Below are positions 50,320 through 59,133 of a stretch of 64,000 nt of DNA, one piece after another. The DNA lies in the NCBI RefSeq assembly GCF_024752355.1, contig NZ_JANTHZ010000002.1, forward strand, positions 248,001 to 312,000. Direction: 5' to 3'. Every line of letters starts with the position of its first letter. The stretch's first letter is position 1. The position numbers were made by a program, and so were the translations under genes. The stretch is from Ancylobacter mangrovi (lineage in GTDB: Bacteria; Pseudomonadota; Alphaproteobacteria; Rhizobiales; Xanthobacteraceae). The notes under the pieces are model-generated. The model ran no database searches and was not told the DNA's origin. It saw only the letters and a list, made by a program, of their open reading frames with translations.

Positions 50320-50497
50320 TTTTATTAGAGAGATAGACATTGCTTCAGCGTCCGGCACCGCCGATGCGCGTTGCCCATGGCGGGCGGCGCGGCACGCACG
50401 CCGGCCTTTTGCGGAATGCGCACGCAGGCTCCAGAATGCCGGCATCTGCGCACTGATTCACAGGCCCGTGGCGGCGGACACCGCCAATGGAGTTACG

Positions 50498-51256
50498 ATG
50501 CCGATCGAGATCGAGCCCGTGGTCACAACGGGAGTCGCCAAGCAGATCGCCGAGAATATCCGCTCCGCGATCATGGACGGGCGGCTGAAGAGCGACGAGC
50601 GCCTGCCGACCGAGAGCGAGCTGGCCGAACAGTACGGCGTCTCGCGTCCCACCATCCGGGAGGCGCTGAAGCGGCTGGCGGCGCAGAACCTCATACGCTC
50701 GCGGCGCGGGCCGGCGGGCGGCAACTTCGTCGCCCGGCCGCAGCCCGACGACCTGGCCGAGGGCCTGAGCAGCGCGGTGCGCCTGATGGTCGGCGTGGGC
50801 GCCTTCGACCTCGACGAGATCGCCCGCACCCGCATGGAGATGGAGGCGATCTGCTGCCGGCTGGCGGCCGACAACCGCACCGACGAGCATCTGGCGCGCA
50901 TGCGTGCGGAGCTTGAGGTGCAGCGGTCGCACGAGACCAGCGACGTCGACTTCTGCGCCTCGGACGTGCGCTTCCACCGCGCGCTGGTGGATGCCGCCGG
51001 CAACCGCCTGCTCGGCTTCCTGATGGTCACGCTGATCGAGGCGCTGCTGCCGGTCTCCAACCTCATCGCCTTCCTCATCCCGGAGCGCGAGCAGATCATC
51101 GCCTTCCACCGCGCCATCCTCGCCGGCCTCGAGGCGCATGACGCCGAGGCGGCCGTGGAGGCCTCGAACGCCCTCATCGCCTATCTGCGCGACCGCCACG
51201 AGCGCGCCATCGCCGTGCCCCGCACGCGCCACGCGGTCCAGCAGGCCAAGAGCTGA
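50498..51256 (+). CDS. GntR-family regulator, FadR subfamily (FCD domain)
   Basis: Regulator of 252 residues. The winged helix at residues about 8-75 (VAKQIAENIRSAIMDGRLKSDERLPTESELAEQYGVSRPTIREALK) is followed by an all-helical FCD effector domain; the segment is quoted in short parts only for recognition: RLPTESELAEQYGVSRPT. GGAG six bases before the ATG at 50498 fixes the start. It is divergent from acuI with a 259-base gap holding the palindrome at 50303. The effector is probably an acid or CoA ester of that pathway. Confidence 0.9.
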   Translation: MPIEIEPVVTTGVAKQIAENIRSAIMDGRLKSDERLPTESELAEQYGVSRPTIREALKRLAAQNLIRSRRGPAGGNFVARPQPDDLAEGLSSAVRLMVGVGAFDLDEIARTRMEMEAICCRLAADNRTDEHLARMRAELEVQRSHETSDVDFCASDVRFHRALVDAAGNRLLGFLMVTLIEALLPVSNLIAFLIPEREQIIAFHRAILAGLEAHDAEAAVEASNALIAYLRDRHERAIAVPRTRHAVQQAKS

Positions 51257-51296
51257 CGCGCGCCTGAGGGAAACCGCTCGGCCCCGGGACGCGCCC

Positions 51297-52355
51297 TCAC
51301 TTCGGCGGCGCGACCGAGCCGCCGCCGGCGATGGTCGGCTCCAGCCTGAAGGCGGGCGCGGTCGGGCGGCCTTCCACCCGCGCGGCGATGTAGTCCAGCG
51401 CCGCGCGGCCGCAGGTCTCGAGGCCGAGATCGACCCGCGTCATGCGTGCGCCCCACTCGCCGATGGCCCGCCCGCCGATGCCGATGACGGAGATGTCCTC
51501 GGGAACCGACCGCCCGGTCGCCGTCACCGCGCGTATGACGTTGATCGAGGTCACGCCGGAGGCCGCGACGATGGCGGTGATGGTCGGGCGCTGCTCGAAC
51601 ATCTGGGCGATGGCCGGCGCCACCCACGAGGCGCCGAACTCGGTCTCGACCAGATGCACCGAAAGGCCCGCCTCCTCGCAGGCCGCGGTGATGCCGGCTA
51701 CGCGCTGGGTGAGGACGCGGTTGCGGATCGGTCCGACCAGGATGCCGATCTCACGATGGCCGACCGAGATCAGCTCGCGCGCAGCGCAGCGCCCGGCCTC
51801 GACATTGTCGGTGTGGAAGGCGGGGCTCTCGAGGTCGCGCGGGCTCAGCGTCGTCACGATCACGCCGCTGCGCTCCATCTTCTCGACCAGCAGGGCGAGG
51901 TCGTCGTGATAGGTGAACTGGTCGAAGCCGCCGCCGGCGAGGATCAGACCGGCCACGCGGTGCTCCCATAGCCGGCGGCAGTAGTCGAGCTCCAGCCGGG
52001 GATCGCGCTGCATGTTGCAGACCATGGTCAGCATGCGGCTGGTGGTCTCCGAATAGCAGGTCACCGTCTCGGCGATCTCGCCATAATAGGGATCGAGCAT
52101 GTTGCCGATGACGAGGCCGACCAGGGCCGGCGCGCCGGCACGCAGGGTGCGGGCCATCACGTTCGGTACGTAGCCGAGCTCGATCGCGGCCGCGCGCACC
52201 CGCTCCTTCAGGCTTTCCTCGACCGGCCAGCCCTGGTCGCGCAGCACCCGGCCGGCGGTGCTGACCGACACGCCGGCCGAGGCGGCGACGTCCGCCAGGG
52301 TCGGCGCGCGCATCGCCCGGCCCGTCTTCGTCGCGTCTTCCCTGCCGATCGCCAT
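51297..52355 (-). CDS. LacI-family transcriptional regulator
   Basis: Regulator of 352 residues. The N-terminal HTH (PTLADVAASAGVSVSTAGRVL) and hinge (NVMARTLRAGAPALVGLVIG) lead into a sugar-binding-protein-like effector domain. I chose the ATG at 52355; a GTG eight codons upstream is possible. It is divergent from the TTT transporter genes, and two LacI-type palindromes lie in between. It probably represses the transporter-enolase operon until a sugar acid or similar inducer appears. Confidence 0.9.
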   Translation of the reverse strand: MAIGREDATKTGRAMRAPTLADVAASAGVSVSTAGRVLRDQGWPVEESLKERVRAAAIELGYVPNVMARTLRAGAPALVGLVIGNMLDPYYGEIAETVTCYSETTSRMLTMVCNMQRDPRLELDYCRRLWEHRVAGLILAGGGFDQFTYHDDLALLVEKMERSGVIVTTLSPRDLESPAFHTDNVEAGRCAARELISVGHREIGILVGPIRNRVLTQRVAGITAACEEAGLSVHLVETEFGASWVAPAIAQMFEQRPTITAIVAASGVTSINVIRAVTATGRSVPEDISVIGIGGRAIGEWGARMTRVDLGLETCGRAALDYIAARVEGRPTAPAFRLEPTIAGGGSVAPPK

Positions 52356-52391
52356 CCCGCGCTCCGGTCCTCTCGTCACTCGAATTCGATA

Positions 52392-52397
52392 TTGACA
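52392..52397 (+). promoter_or_regulatory. putative -35 element of the TTT operon promoter
   Basis: A consensus TTGACA lies just left of the tandem operators, about 100 bases upstream of the 52498 start. The -10 position would fall inside the first operator, so repressor binding would block polymerase directly. No good TATAAT match is seen, so the promoter call is tentative. Confidence 0.45.
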
Positions 52398-52409
52398 ATT
52401 TAAGCGTTC

Positions 52410-52444
52410 GAGACAACGTTATCTCACGTCAGACAACGTTGTCT
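52410..52444. promoter_or_regulatory. two tandem LacI-type operators
   Basis: Site 1, GAGACAACGTTATCTC (52410-52425), has a single mismatched pair. Site 2, AGACAACGTTGTCT (52431-52444), is a perfect 14-bp palindrome. Both have the central CG typical of LacI-family operators, and their centres are 20 bases apart, about two helical turns, so two dimers could bind on the same face. The LacI gene starts 55 bases to the left and the TTT operon 54 bases to the right. Confidence 0.82.
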
Positions 52445-52497
52445 CAACAACGGAATTTAATCAGCGCCCGAATGGGCGCGCATTTTCGGGAGGAATC

Positions 52498-53526
52498 ATG
52501 CTTTCAGCGCTCATCCTCACGGGAGCGGCCGGCCGTCGCTCGTCCGTGCTCCTGCCGTCCGTGCTCCTGCGCGGCGCCGCGGCCCTCGCGCTCGCGACCT
52601 GCCTCACGACCTCTCTCGTCGGCACCGCCAGCGCCCAGGACGGCTTCACGCCCAAGGGCCCGGTCACGATGATCGTCCCCTTCGGCCCCGGCGGCGGCAG
52701 CGACCTGATGGCCCGCTCCATGGCGGCCGGCATCACCACGGTCCACCCCGACGTGCAGGTCGCGGTCGAGAACCGTCCCGGCGGCAACGGCGTCATCGGC
52801 TACAATTATCTGCGCCAGAACAAGGGCAACCCGCAGATGCTGCTGGCCTCGGAGACCGCGGCGGTCGCCCTGCCGCTACTGATCCAGCCGCCGCCGTTCC
52901 AGTGGACCGACTTCACGCCGGTCGCCCAGATCGCCGCCGATTCCCAGCTCCTCGTGGTGCCCTACAACGCACCTTACAAGGGGCTCGACGACTTCCTCGC
53001 GGCGGCGAAGCAGAAGAAGTTCCGCGTCGGCCTGACCTCGACCACCAGCTCCGACGCCATCGTCGCCAACCTGCTCTCGCGCAGCCAGAACGTCGCGTTC
53101 CAGCCGGTGGTGCTCGAATCCGGCTCGGCCTCGGTGGCGCGGCTGCTGAACGGCGACATCGAGTTCACCATCCTCAACCCGAGCGAGACCATCGGCCAGC
53201 TGAAGGCCAAGATGCTGCGCCCGCTCGCCGCCTTCTCGGAGGTGCGCTACCCGGCCGACTCGCCGCTGGGCTCGGTGCCGACCGCCAAGGAGCAGGGCGT
53301 CGACGTGTCCTTCGCCCAGTATCGCGGCCTCTACGCCGCCGGCGGCATCACCAAGGATCAGGCCGACTACTGGGCCGACACCATGGAAGCCTGGACCAAG
53401 ACCCCCGCCTACAAGGACTACATCGCCAAGAACAACCTGTTCCCGGAGTTCCGCCGCGGCGACGACTTCAAGGCCTACCTTGAGAAGACGCAGGCGACGC
53501 TCAAGCAGGCGCTCAAGAAGGATTGA
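52498..53526 (+). CDS. TTT-family (TctC/Bug) substrate-binding protein
   Basis: Periplasmic binding protein of 342 residues with GGGAGGAATC before the ATG. The leader is long (about 47 residues, ending TASAQ) because a 15-bp tandem duplication encodes SVLLP-SVLLR; the hydrophobic core follows (GAAALALATCLTTSLVG). The mature protein has GPVTMIVPFGPGGGSDLMARSMA and VENRPGGNGVIGYNYL, classic Bug/TctC patterns for carboxylate ligands. It is the first gene of the operon with TctB- and TctA-like genes. Confidence 0.9.
   Translation: MLSALILTGAAGRRSSVLLPSVLLRGAAALALATCLTTSLVGTASAQDGFTPKGPVTMIVPFGPGGGSDLMARSMAAGITTVHPDVQVAVENRPGGNGVIGYNYLRQNKGNPQMLLASETAAVALPLLIQPPPFQWTDFTPVAQIAADSQLLVVPYNAPYKGLDDFLAAAKQKKFRVGLTSTTSSDAIVANLLSRSQNVAFQPVVLESGSASVARLLNGDIEFTILNPSETIGQLKAKMLRPLAAFSEVRYPADSPLGSVPTAKEQGVDVSFAQYRGLYAAGGITKDQADYWADTMEAWTKTPAYKDYIAKNNLFPEFRRGDDFKAYLEKTQATLKQALKKD
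52541..52570. repeat. 15-bp perfect tandem duplication in the signal-peptide region
   Basis: CGTCCGTGCTCCTGC is present twice head to tail. It adds five residues to the leader of the TTT binding protein without changing frame. The duplication lengthens the positively charged and early hydrophobic part of the signal peptide. Confidence 0.88.
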
Positions 53527-53531
53527 GCACC

Positions 53532-54074
53532 ATGAAGTTCCTGCGGACGTCGGAACGGTCGGCCGGAGAAGTCATCTGCGCCCTCTCGTTCCTGGCTCTG
53601 GGTGCCTTCGTCGTTCTCGACGGGCTCCAGTATCCGGTCATGGCCGACGGTATCGTCGGCCCTGGCCTCATGCCTCTGGTGTGGGGCGCCAGCCTGGCGG
53701 CGGTCGCCGTCGTGCTCGTGGTGAACGCGCTCCGGGGCGCGTCCGTCATGGACGACCTGCCGCCGCCGGTCGACGGGGAGAACCTGTCGATCGCCGACTT
53801 CGCCGAGGACGACACCGAGGCGGCCGGAAAGCCCACCACGGTCGCCGGCATCCTCATCCTGATGGGCCTGTCCGTGGTGCTCGCGCCCGCGGTCGGCCTC
53901 ATCCCGATGCTCGGCGTGCTGGTCTTCGTGTGCGTTTTCGCCTTCGAGCGCGAAGGCTTCCTCACCGCCGCGCTGATGGCGATCGGCTCGATGGCCGCCG
54001 CCTGGGCGCTGTTCGTCTGGCTGTTCGAGGTGCCTGTGCCGGTCGGGTCGGTCTGGCAGGCGATGGGGTTCTGA
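53532..54074 (+). CDS. TTT-family small membrane subunit (TctB-like)
   Basis: Protein of 180 residues with four hydrophobic segments (for example VICALSFLALGAFVVLDGL and GILILMGLSVVLAPAVGLIPMLGVLVFVCVF in pieces) and an acidic loop between them. This is the size and layout of TctB. The ATG at 53532 comes five bases after the binding-protein stop. It works with TctA in proton- or sodium-driven carboxylate uptake. Confidence 0.87.
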   Translation: MKFLRTSERSAGEVICALSFLALGAFVVLDGLQYPVMADGIVGPGLMPLVWGASLAAVAVVLVVNALRGASVMDDLPPPVDGENLSIADFAEDDTEAAGKPTTVAGILILMGLSVVLAPAVGLIPMLGVLVFVCVFAFEREGFLTAALMAIGSMAAAWALFVWLFEVPVPVGSVWQAMGF

Positions 54075-54076
54075 CC

Positions 54077-55600
54077 ATGGATTCCTTCTACGCGATCATG
54101 GGCGGCTTCAGCTCCGCCCTCACCTTCTGGAACATCGTCTACTGCGCCTTCGGGGTCACGCTCGGCACCGTCATCGGCCTGCTGCCGGGGCTCGGCTCCT
54201 CGACCGGCGTCGCCCTCCTGCTGCCGCTGACCCTCGGGCTCGACCCTCTGGCGGCGATGATCCTGCTCGCCGGCATCTATTACGGCGCGCAGTATGGCGG
54301 CACGATCTCCTCGGTGCTGGTGGCGACGCCCGGCGAGGCGAGTTCGGTGCCCACCGTGCTCGACGGCTACAAGCTGGCGCGGCAGGGGCGCGGGGGCGCG
54401 GCGCTCGCCGTCGCCGCCATCGCCTCCTTCCTGGCGGGTACGATCAGCATCGTCTTCCTCAGCGTGCTGCTGGTGCCGCTCGCCCAGATCGCCCTCAAGT
54501 TCGGCCCGCCCGAGACCTTCGCGCTGATGCTGTTCGGCATCATCAGCGTGGTCGGGCTCGCCAGCGGCGACCGGTTCAAGGGCTTCGCCATGGCCGCCAC
54601 CGGGGTGCTGATCTCCACCATCGGCATCGACGCCATGACCGGCACGGCGCGCTTCACCTTCGGCTTCACCGAGTTGCTGAACGGCTTCGACTTCCTCTAT
54701 GTCGTCATCGGCCTGTTTGCCATCAACGAGGTGCTCAAGGCCGTCGGCACGGGCCAGCCGGAGCCGCTGCGCACCCGCTTCCGCGACATGATCGTCACCC
54801 GCGAGGACATGCGCCGCTCGGCCATGCCGATCTTCCGCGGCGGCCTGCTCGGCTTCTTCTTCGGCATCATCCCCGGCGCGGGGGCGACGCTGGCCTCGTT
54901 CTTCTCCTACGACATCGAGCGGCGCATCGCCCGCAAGAAGGGGATCATGCTCGGTACCGGCCGGATCGAGGGCGTCGCCGGGCCCGAGGCGGCCAACAAC
55001 TCCTCGGTCAACGGCTCCTTCATCCCCACCCTCGCGCTCGGCATTCCCGGCTCGGCGACGACGGCGATCCTGCTCGGCGGCTTCCTGCTGTTCGGCATCC
55101 AGCCGGGGCCGCTGCTGGTGCGCGAGCAGCCGAGCCTGGTCTGGGGCCTCGTCGCCTCCTTCTATGTCGGCAACGTGCTGCTGCTGATCCTCAACCTGCC
55201 GCTGGCCCCCGTGTTCGCGCTGATGCTGAGGTTCCGCTACTGCTTCCTCTATCCCGGCATCCTGGTGGTCAGCATTCTCGGCGCCTACTCGCTCGAGAAC
55301 GACCTGTTCGGGATCTGGATCGTCATCGGCTCGGCGGCGCTCGGCCTCGGCCTCACCTCCTACGGCTACCCCGCCGCGCCGCTTATCCTCGGCCTCGTGC
55401 TCGGGCGCCCGCTCGAGACCTCGCTGGTCCAGACATCCTCGATGGGGACCGGCAGCCTGCTGTTCTTCTTCGAGCGGCCCATCGCCGTGGTGCTGCTGGC
55501 GCTCTCGCTCGCCAGCGTGATCGTACCCCCGCTCATGGCGCATCTGGACCGGCAGCGCAAAGCCCGATCGGACCAGGCGCTGGCCCGGCCCTCTCGCTAG
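54077..55600 (+). CDS. TTT-family large membrane subunit (TctA-like)
   Basis: Permease of 507 residues with about twelve membrane segments. GVTLGTVIGLLPGLGSSTG and GIIPGAGATLASFFSYDIER are the two internally repeated family motifs. ALGIPGSATTAILLGGFLL follows, as in TctA. The ATG at 54077 is two bases after the TctB stop. It is the transport channel for the carboxylate bound by the 52498 product. Confidence 0.92.
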   Translation: MDSFYAIMGGFSSALTFWNIVYCAFGVTLGTVIGLLPGLGSSTGVALLLPLTLGLDPLAAMILLAGIYYGAQYGGTISSVLVATPGEASSVPTVLDGYKLARQGRGGAALAVAAIASFLAGTISIVFLSVLLVPLAQIALKFGPPETFALMLFGIISVVGLASGDRFKGFAMAATGVLISTIGIDAMTGTARFTFGFTELLNGFDFLYVVIGLFAINEVLKAVGTGQPEPLRTRFRDMIVTREDMRRSAMPIFRGGLLGFFFGIIPGAGATLASFFSYDIERRIARKKGIMLGTGRIEGVAGPEAANNSSVNGSFIPTLALGIPGSATTAILLGGFLLFGIQPGPLLVREQPSLVWGLVASFYVGNVLLLILNLPLAPVFALMLRFRYCFLYPGILVVSILGAYSLENDLFGIWIVIGSAALGLGLTSYGYPAAPLILGLVLGRPLETSLVQTSSMGTGSLLFFFERPIAVVLLALSLASVIVPPLMAHLDRQRKARSDQALARPSR

Positions 55601-55665
55601 GCGCGCCCCGGCGCGCGACCCCGGCCAGCCCCATCAAACTCTTCTGTTGTGAATTGGAGACCTCA

Positions 55666-56886
55666 ATGAAAATTACGGCCGTCGAAACCTACCTCGTCTC
55701 GGCACCTCTCGACGTCATCTGGAACACCGGTATCGGCTCCGGTACCCGCCGGGACGAACTGCTCGTGGTGGTGCGCACCGACGAGAACGTCTACGGGCTC
55801 GGCTCGTCCTATCACGCCCATGCGCCGCTGGCGGTAAAGGCGCTGATCGACGAGAAGCTGGCGCCGATGGCGATCGGCGAGGACGCGCTCGACATCCAGG
55901 GCGTGTGGGAGAAGCTGCATTACGGGTCGGTCTATCTCGGCGCCGCCGCAGTCTCCGCGCTCTCGGGCATCGACATCGCGCTGTGGGACATCCTCGGCAA
56001 GGTGACCGGCCAGCCCATCGCCCGCCTGCTCGGCGGCGGCGGCGTCGACCGGGTGGTGGCCTATATCGGCTGCATGGTGCTCGGCCACAAGCCGATGGAA
56101 GACCTCCTCGCCGAGGCCAAGTCCTATGCCGACATGGGCTTCAAGGCGCTCAAGGTGCGCGGCGGCGCCGGCGTCGAGCGCGACATCGAGGTGGTGCGCG
56201 AGACCCGCAAGCTGCTCGGCCCCGGCGTCGACGTGATGATCGACATGAACGCCAGCTACAGCTGGCCGGAAGCCGTGCGGGTGGCGCGCGGCCTCGGCGA
56301 GGTCGGCGCCTTCTGGATGGAGGACCCGTTCGACTACACCGTCGCCAACCATCACGACGATGTCGGCCGCCTCACCAAGATGGCGCTGGTGCCGATCGCC
56401 TCGGGCGGCAACGTCTATACGCGCTACGACGTGCGCAACCTGTTCGAGCGCGGCGGCGTCGACTTCATCACGCCGGACGCGGTGAAGTGCGGCGGCATCT
56501 CCGAAGCGATGAAGGTCGCGCATCTGGCGAGCGCCGCCAACGTGCTGGTCGCGCCGCACACGCTGAACGGCCTCGGCCAGGTCGCCAACGTCCACTTCGC
56601 GGCGGCGATCCCCTCGCATGTGCGCGCCCATGTCGAATGGGACCCGGGCTCCAACAACCCGCTGCGCGACGACATGCTGACCAACCCCATCAAGGTGGTG
56701 GACGGCTTCCTGAAGGTGCCGACCGGCCCGGGCCTCGGCACCGACCTGAAGTGGGACGTGGTGCGCCAGCTTCCCTTCAGCACCGGCGAGGAGATCAAGG
56801 GACACGGCAAGCGCCGCTCGCGCCGCTGGAACCAGTCCGCCGCTGCGCCGGCGCCCTCGAAGGCCGCCGAGCCGGTCAACGCCTGA
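55666..56886 (+). CDS. enolase-superfamily (mandelate racemase/MLE) protein lacking one metal ligand
   Basis: Protein of 406 residues; GGAG before the ATG at 55666 fixes the start. The N-terminal capping domain and barrel are clear. Two magnesium ligands are visible, Asp193 (MIDMNASYSW) and Glu219 (WMEDPF). At the third position, where relatives have Glu in GEN, it reads IASGGNVYTRYD, that is Gly248. The catalytic Lys motif is KVR rather than KxK, and the His-Asp dyad is kept (VAPHT with ITPDAVKCGG). By its operon it should dehydrate or racemise the acid imported by the TTT system, but the missing ligand makes the chemistry uncertain. Confidence 0.87.
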   Translation: MKITAVETYLVSAPLDVIWNTGIGSGTRRDELLVVVRTDENVYGLGSSYHAHAPLAVKALIDEKLAPMAIGEDALDIQGVWEKLHYGSVYLGAAAVSALSGIDIALWDILGKVTGQPIARLLGGGGVDRVVAYIGCMVLGHKPMEDLLAEAKSYADMGFKALKVRGGAGVERDIEVVRETRKLLGPGVDVMIDMNASYSWPEAVRVARGLGEVGAFWMEDPFDYTVANHHDDVGRLTKMALVPIASGGNVYTRYDVRNLFERGGVDFITPDAVKCGGISEAMKVAHLASAANVLVAPHTLNGLGQVANVHFAAAIPSHVRAHVEWDPGSNNPLRDDMLTNPIKVVDGFLKVPTGPGLGTDLKWDVVRQLPFSTGEEIKGHGKRRSRRWNQSAAAPAPSKAAEPVNA

Positions 56887-56908
56887 ACGGACACGTCCAC
56901 TCATGCCC

Positions 56909-56938
56909 GGGGGAGCCGTCGAGGCTCCCCCTTTTTTT
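56909..56938 (+). terminator. rho-independent terminator of the TTT-enolase operon
   Basis: GGGGGAGCC (56909-56917) pairs perfectly with GGCTCCCCC (56923-56931) around a five-base loop, followed by seven T. It starts 23 bases after the enolase-superfamily stop. This is the clearest terminator in the window and marks the operon end before the convergent aldo/keto reductase gene. Confidence 0.92.
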
Positions 56939-56969
56939 CGTGAATTCGCCGGCCGCGGGGCCCGGCCAC

Positions 56970-58010
56970 TCAGCGCGCCGAGGCCATCATGTGCAGGCGG
57001 TACTCGCCCTGCCGCTCCAGCATCCAGCCGGGATATTCGGACGGCAGCGCGCTCGCCGCGTCGAGCGCCGCGAGTTCCTCGTCCGACAGGCGCACCTCGA
57101 CCGCGGCGAGGTTGTCGGCGAGCTGGTCCGGCCGCTTGGCGCCGATGATGACGCTCGTGACGACCTGCTGGTGCAGCAGCCAGGCGAGCGCGATCTGCGC
57201 GACGCTCACGCCATGGGCTTCGGCGATCGGGCGCATGGCGTCGATCACCGCATAGCCGCGGTCCCGGTTCACCGGCGGGAAGTCGAAGCTCGCGCGGCGC
57301 CCTTCGCTCGCGCCCTCGTCGGCCCGGCCGTACTTGCCCGAAAGCAGGCCGCCGGCGAGCGGGCTCCACACCATCAGCCCCAGCCCCTCGGACTTCAGCA
57401 TCGGCACGATCTCGCGCTCGAGGTCGCGCCCGGCCAGCGTGTAATAGGCCTGCAGCGACAGGATCGGCGCGAGCTGCCGGGCCTCGCCGATGCCGATCGC
57501 CTTGACGATCTGCCATGCCGCCCAGTTCGAGAGGCCGATGTAGCGCACATGCCCGTGGCGCACGAGCGTGTCGAGCGCCTCCAGCGTCTCGACCAGCGGC
57601 GTCGCCGGGTCGAAGCCGTGGATCTGGTAGAGGTCGATATGGTCGATCCGCAGCCGCTCCAGGCTCGCCTTGCACTGGTCGAGTATGTGCTTGCGCGAGG
57701 CGCCCCGCGCATTCGGGCCCTCGCCCATCGGGCCGAGCACCTTGGTGGCGATGACGAGGTCGTCGCGCGACAGGCCGAGATTGCGGATGGCGTTGCCGAG
57801 GATGCGCTCGCTCTCCCCGCCCGCATAGACGTTGGCGGTGTCGATGAAGTTCACGCCCGCCTCGACGGCGGCCTTCACCAGCGCGTCGGCCTCCTCCTGG
57901 CGGAGCTGGCCGATCTGGCCCCATATGCCTTCGCTGCCGCCGAAGGTCATGGTGCCGAGGCAGAGTTCGGAAACGAAAAGGCCGCTGGGGCCGAGCTGGC
58001 GATAGCGCAT
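56970..58010 (-). CDS. aldo/keto reductase
   Basis: NAD(P)H-dependent reductase of 346 residues. FVSELCLGTMTFGG, NFIDTANVYAGGESE with the catalytic Asp and Tyr, VIATKVLGP with the Lys, and DLYQIHGFDP with the His give the full tetrad. I chose the ATG at 58010 (MRYRQLGPSG); the frame extends upstream into the AraC promoter region. The gene is convergent with the enolase operon and divergent from the AraC gene, whose product probably controls it. Confidence 0.9.
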   Translation of the reverse strand: MRYRQLGPSGLFVSELCLGTMTFGGSEGIWGQIGQLRQEEADALVKAAVEAGVNFIDTANVYAGGESERILGNAIRNLGLSRDDLVIATKVLGPMGEGPNARGASRKHILDQCKASLERLRIDHIDLYQIHGFDPATPLVETLEALDTLVRHGHVRYIGLSNWAAWQIVKAIGIGEARQLAPILSLQAYYTLAGRDLEREIVPMLKSEGLGLMVWSPLAGGLLSGKYGRADEGASEGRRASFDFPPVNRDRGYAVIDAMRPIAEAHGVSVAQIALAWLLHQQVVTSVIIGAKRPDQLADNLAAVEVRLSDEELAALDAASALPSEYPGWMLERQGEYRLHMMASAR

Positions 58011-58161
58011 GGTCACGCTCCTTGTGCCGGGAAACGGGGTCGCCAAGAGATAGGCGCCGAGGGGCCCCGCCGCGACGCGGATCGTCGCAGTCTCTTGCCC
58101 GATTCTCTCAATCGCGCATTTGCGACTTTTCCCGTCCGCCTCCTGCGCTAGGAGTGAAGGC

Positions 58162-59094
58162 ATGAACGACGATCTCCTGCGCCGTCCCCGCGAGCTGCTG
58201 CTGAAGCAATGGCGATGCTTCGGCCGCGAGACCCCGCTCGACGGGCTGACCTTCACGGTGGCCGAGGCGCCGTCCGGCCTCATCCATTCGGTCTACCGCA
58301 CCTCGTTCTGCGGCGTGCTGCAGGGCGCCAAGCTCAGCCTGCTGGGCGAGCGGGCCTTTCGCTACGATACCGGCAAGTGCCTCGTCGCCTCGATGGACCT
58401 GCCCATCACCGCCCAGATCGTCGAGGCCAGCGCCGAGCGGCCCTACATGGCGTTCAGCCTCGCCATCGACCCGGCGATGATCGCCGAGCTGCTACTGGAC
58501 GAGCCCGAGCTGCCGGGCGCCGCCACCCTCACCACCATCGCGGTGGGGCGGATGGAGACGGAGCTCGTCGACCCACTGGCGCGGCTGTTCGCGCTGCTCG
58601 ACCGGCCGCGGGACCTCGCGGTGCTGGCGCCGCTGATCCGGCGCGAGATCGTCTGGCGGCTGCTCAACGGCCCGCACGGGGCGATGCTGCGGCAGGTCGG
58701 CCTCGCCGACAGCCGCATGGCGCGGATCGCCCGCGCCGTGGCGTGGATCCGCGATCACTATGCCGAGCCGCTCACCGTGCCCGACCTCGCCGCGCGGGCG
58801 GGCATGAGCGTGGCGAGCTTCCACCGCCATTTCCGCGCCGCCACCACCATGTCGCCGATCCGGTTCCAGAAGCAGATCCGGCTGCAGGAGGCCCGGCGCA
58901 TGCTGCTGAGCGAGGGGATGGAGGTCGCCGCCATCGGCTTCTCCATCGGCTATGAGAGCCCCTCGCAGTTCAGCCGCGACTATCGCCGCCAGTTCGGCGA
59001 GCCGCCCGGCCGCGACGGGGCGATGATCCGCGCCGGCGTGCTGGCTCCGCCCGCGCCGTGGGAGGCGGCCCGGCGGCCGGCGGAAACGCTCTAG
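58162..59094 (+). CDS. AraC-family transcriptional regulator
   Basis: Regulator of 310 residues with an N-terminal AraC_N-type domain (GVLQGAKLSLLGERAFRYD) and a C-terminal double HTH (EPLTVPDLAARAGMSVASFHRHF, then SIGYESPSQFSRDYRRQFGEPP). GGAGTGAAGG before the ATG at 58162 supports the start. Related regulators often sit beside an aldo/keto or short-chain reductase and activate it in response to an aldehyde. The gap to the reductase gene is 151 bases. Confidence 0.88.
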   Translation: MNDDLLRRPRELLLKQWRCFGRETPLDGLTFTVAEAPSGLIHSVYRTSFCGVLQGAKLSLLGERAFRYDTGKCLVASMDLPITAQIVEASAERPYMAFSLAIDPAMIAELLLDEPELPGAATLTTIAVGRMETELVDPLARLFALLDRPRDLAVLAPLIRREIVWRLLNGPHGAMLRQVGLADSRMARIARAVAWIRDHYAEPLTVPDLAARAGMSVASFHRHFRAATTMSPIRFQKQIRLQEARRMLLSEGMEVAAIGFSIGYESPSQFSRDYRRQFGEPPGRDGAMIRAGVLAPPAPWEAARRPAETL

Positions 59095-59133
59095 ATCAGT
59101 GCGTTCGGGCGTATTCCCGGCCCGCAAGCGCAC

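Noticed and set aside
53513-55543. 676-residue minus-strand frame opposite the TctBA genes
   Set aside because: Low-complexity Glu/Arg/Gly/Ala sequence caused by complementing a hydrophobic membrane-protein gene; no start signal or homology pattern.
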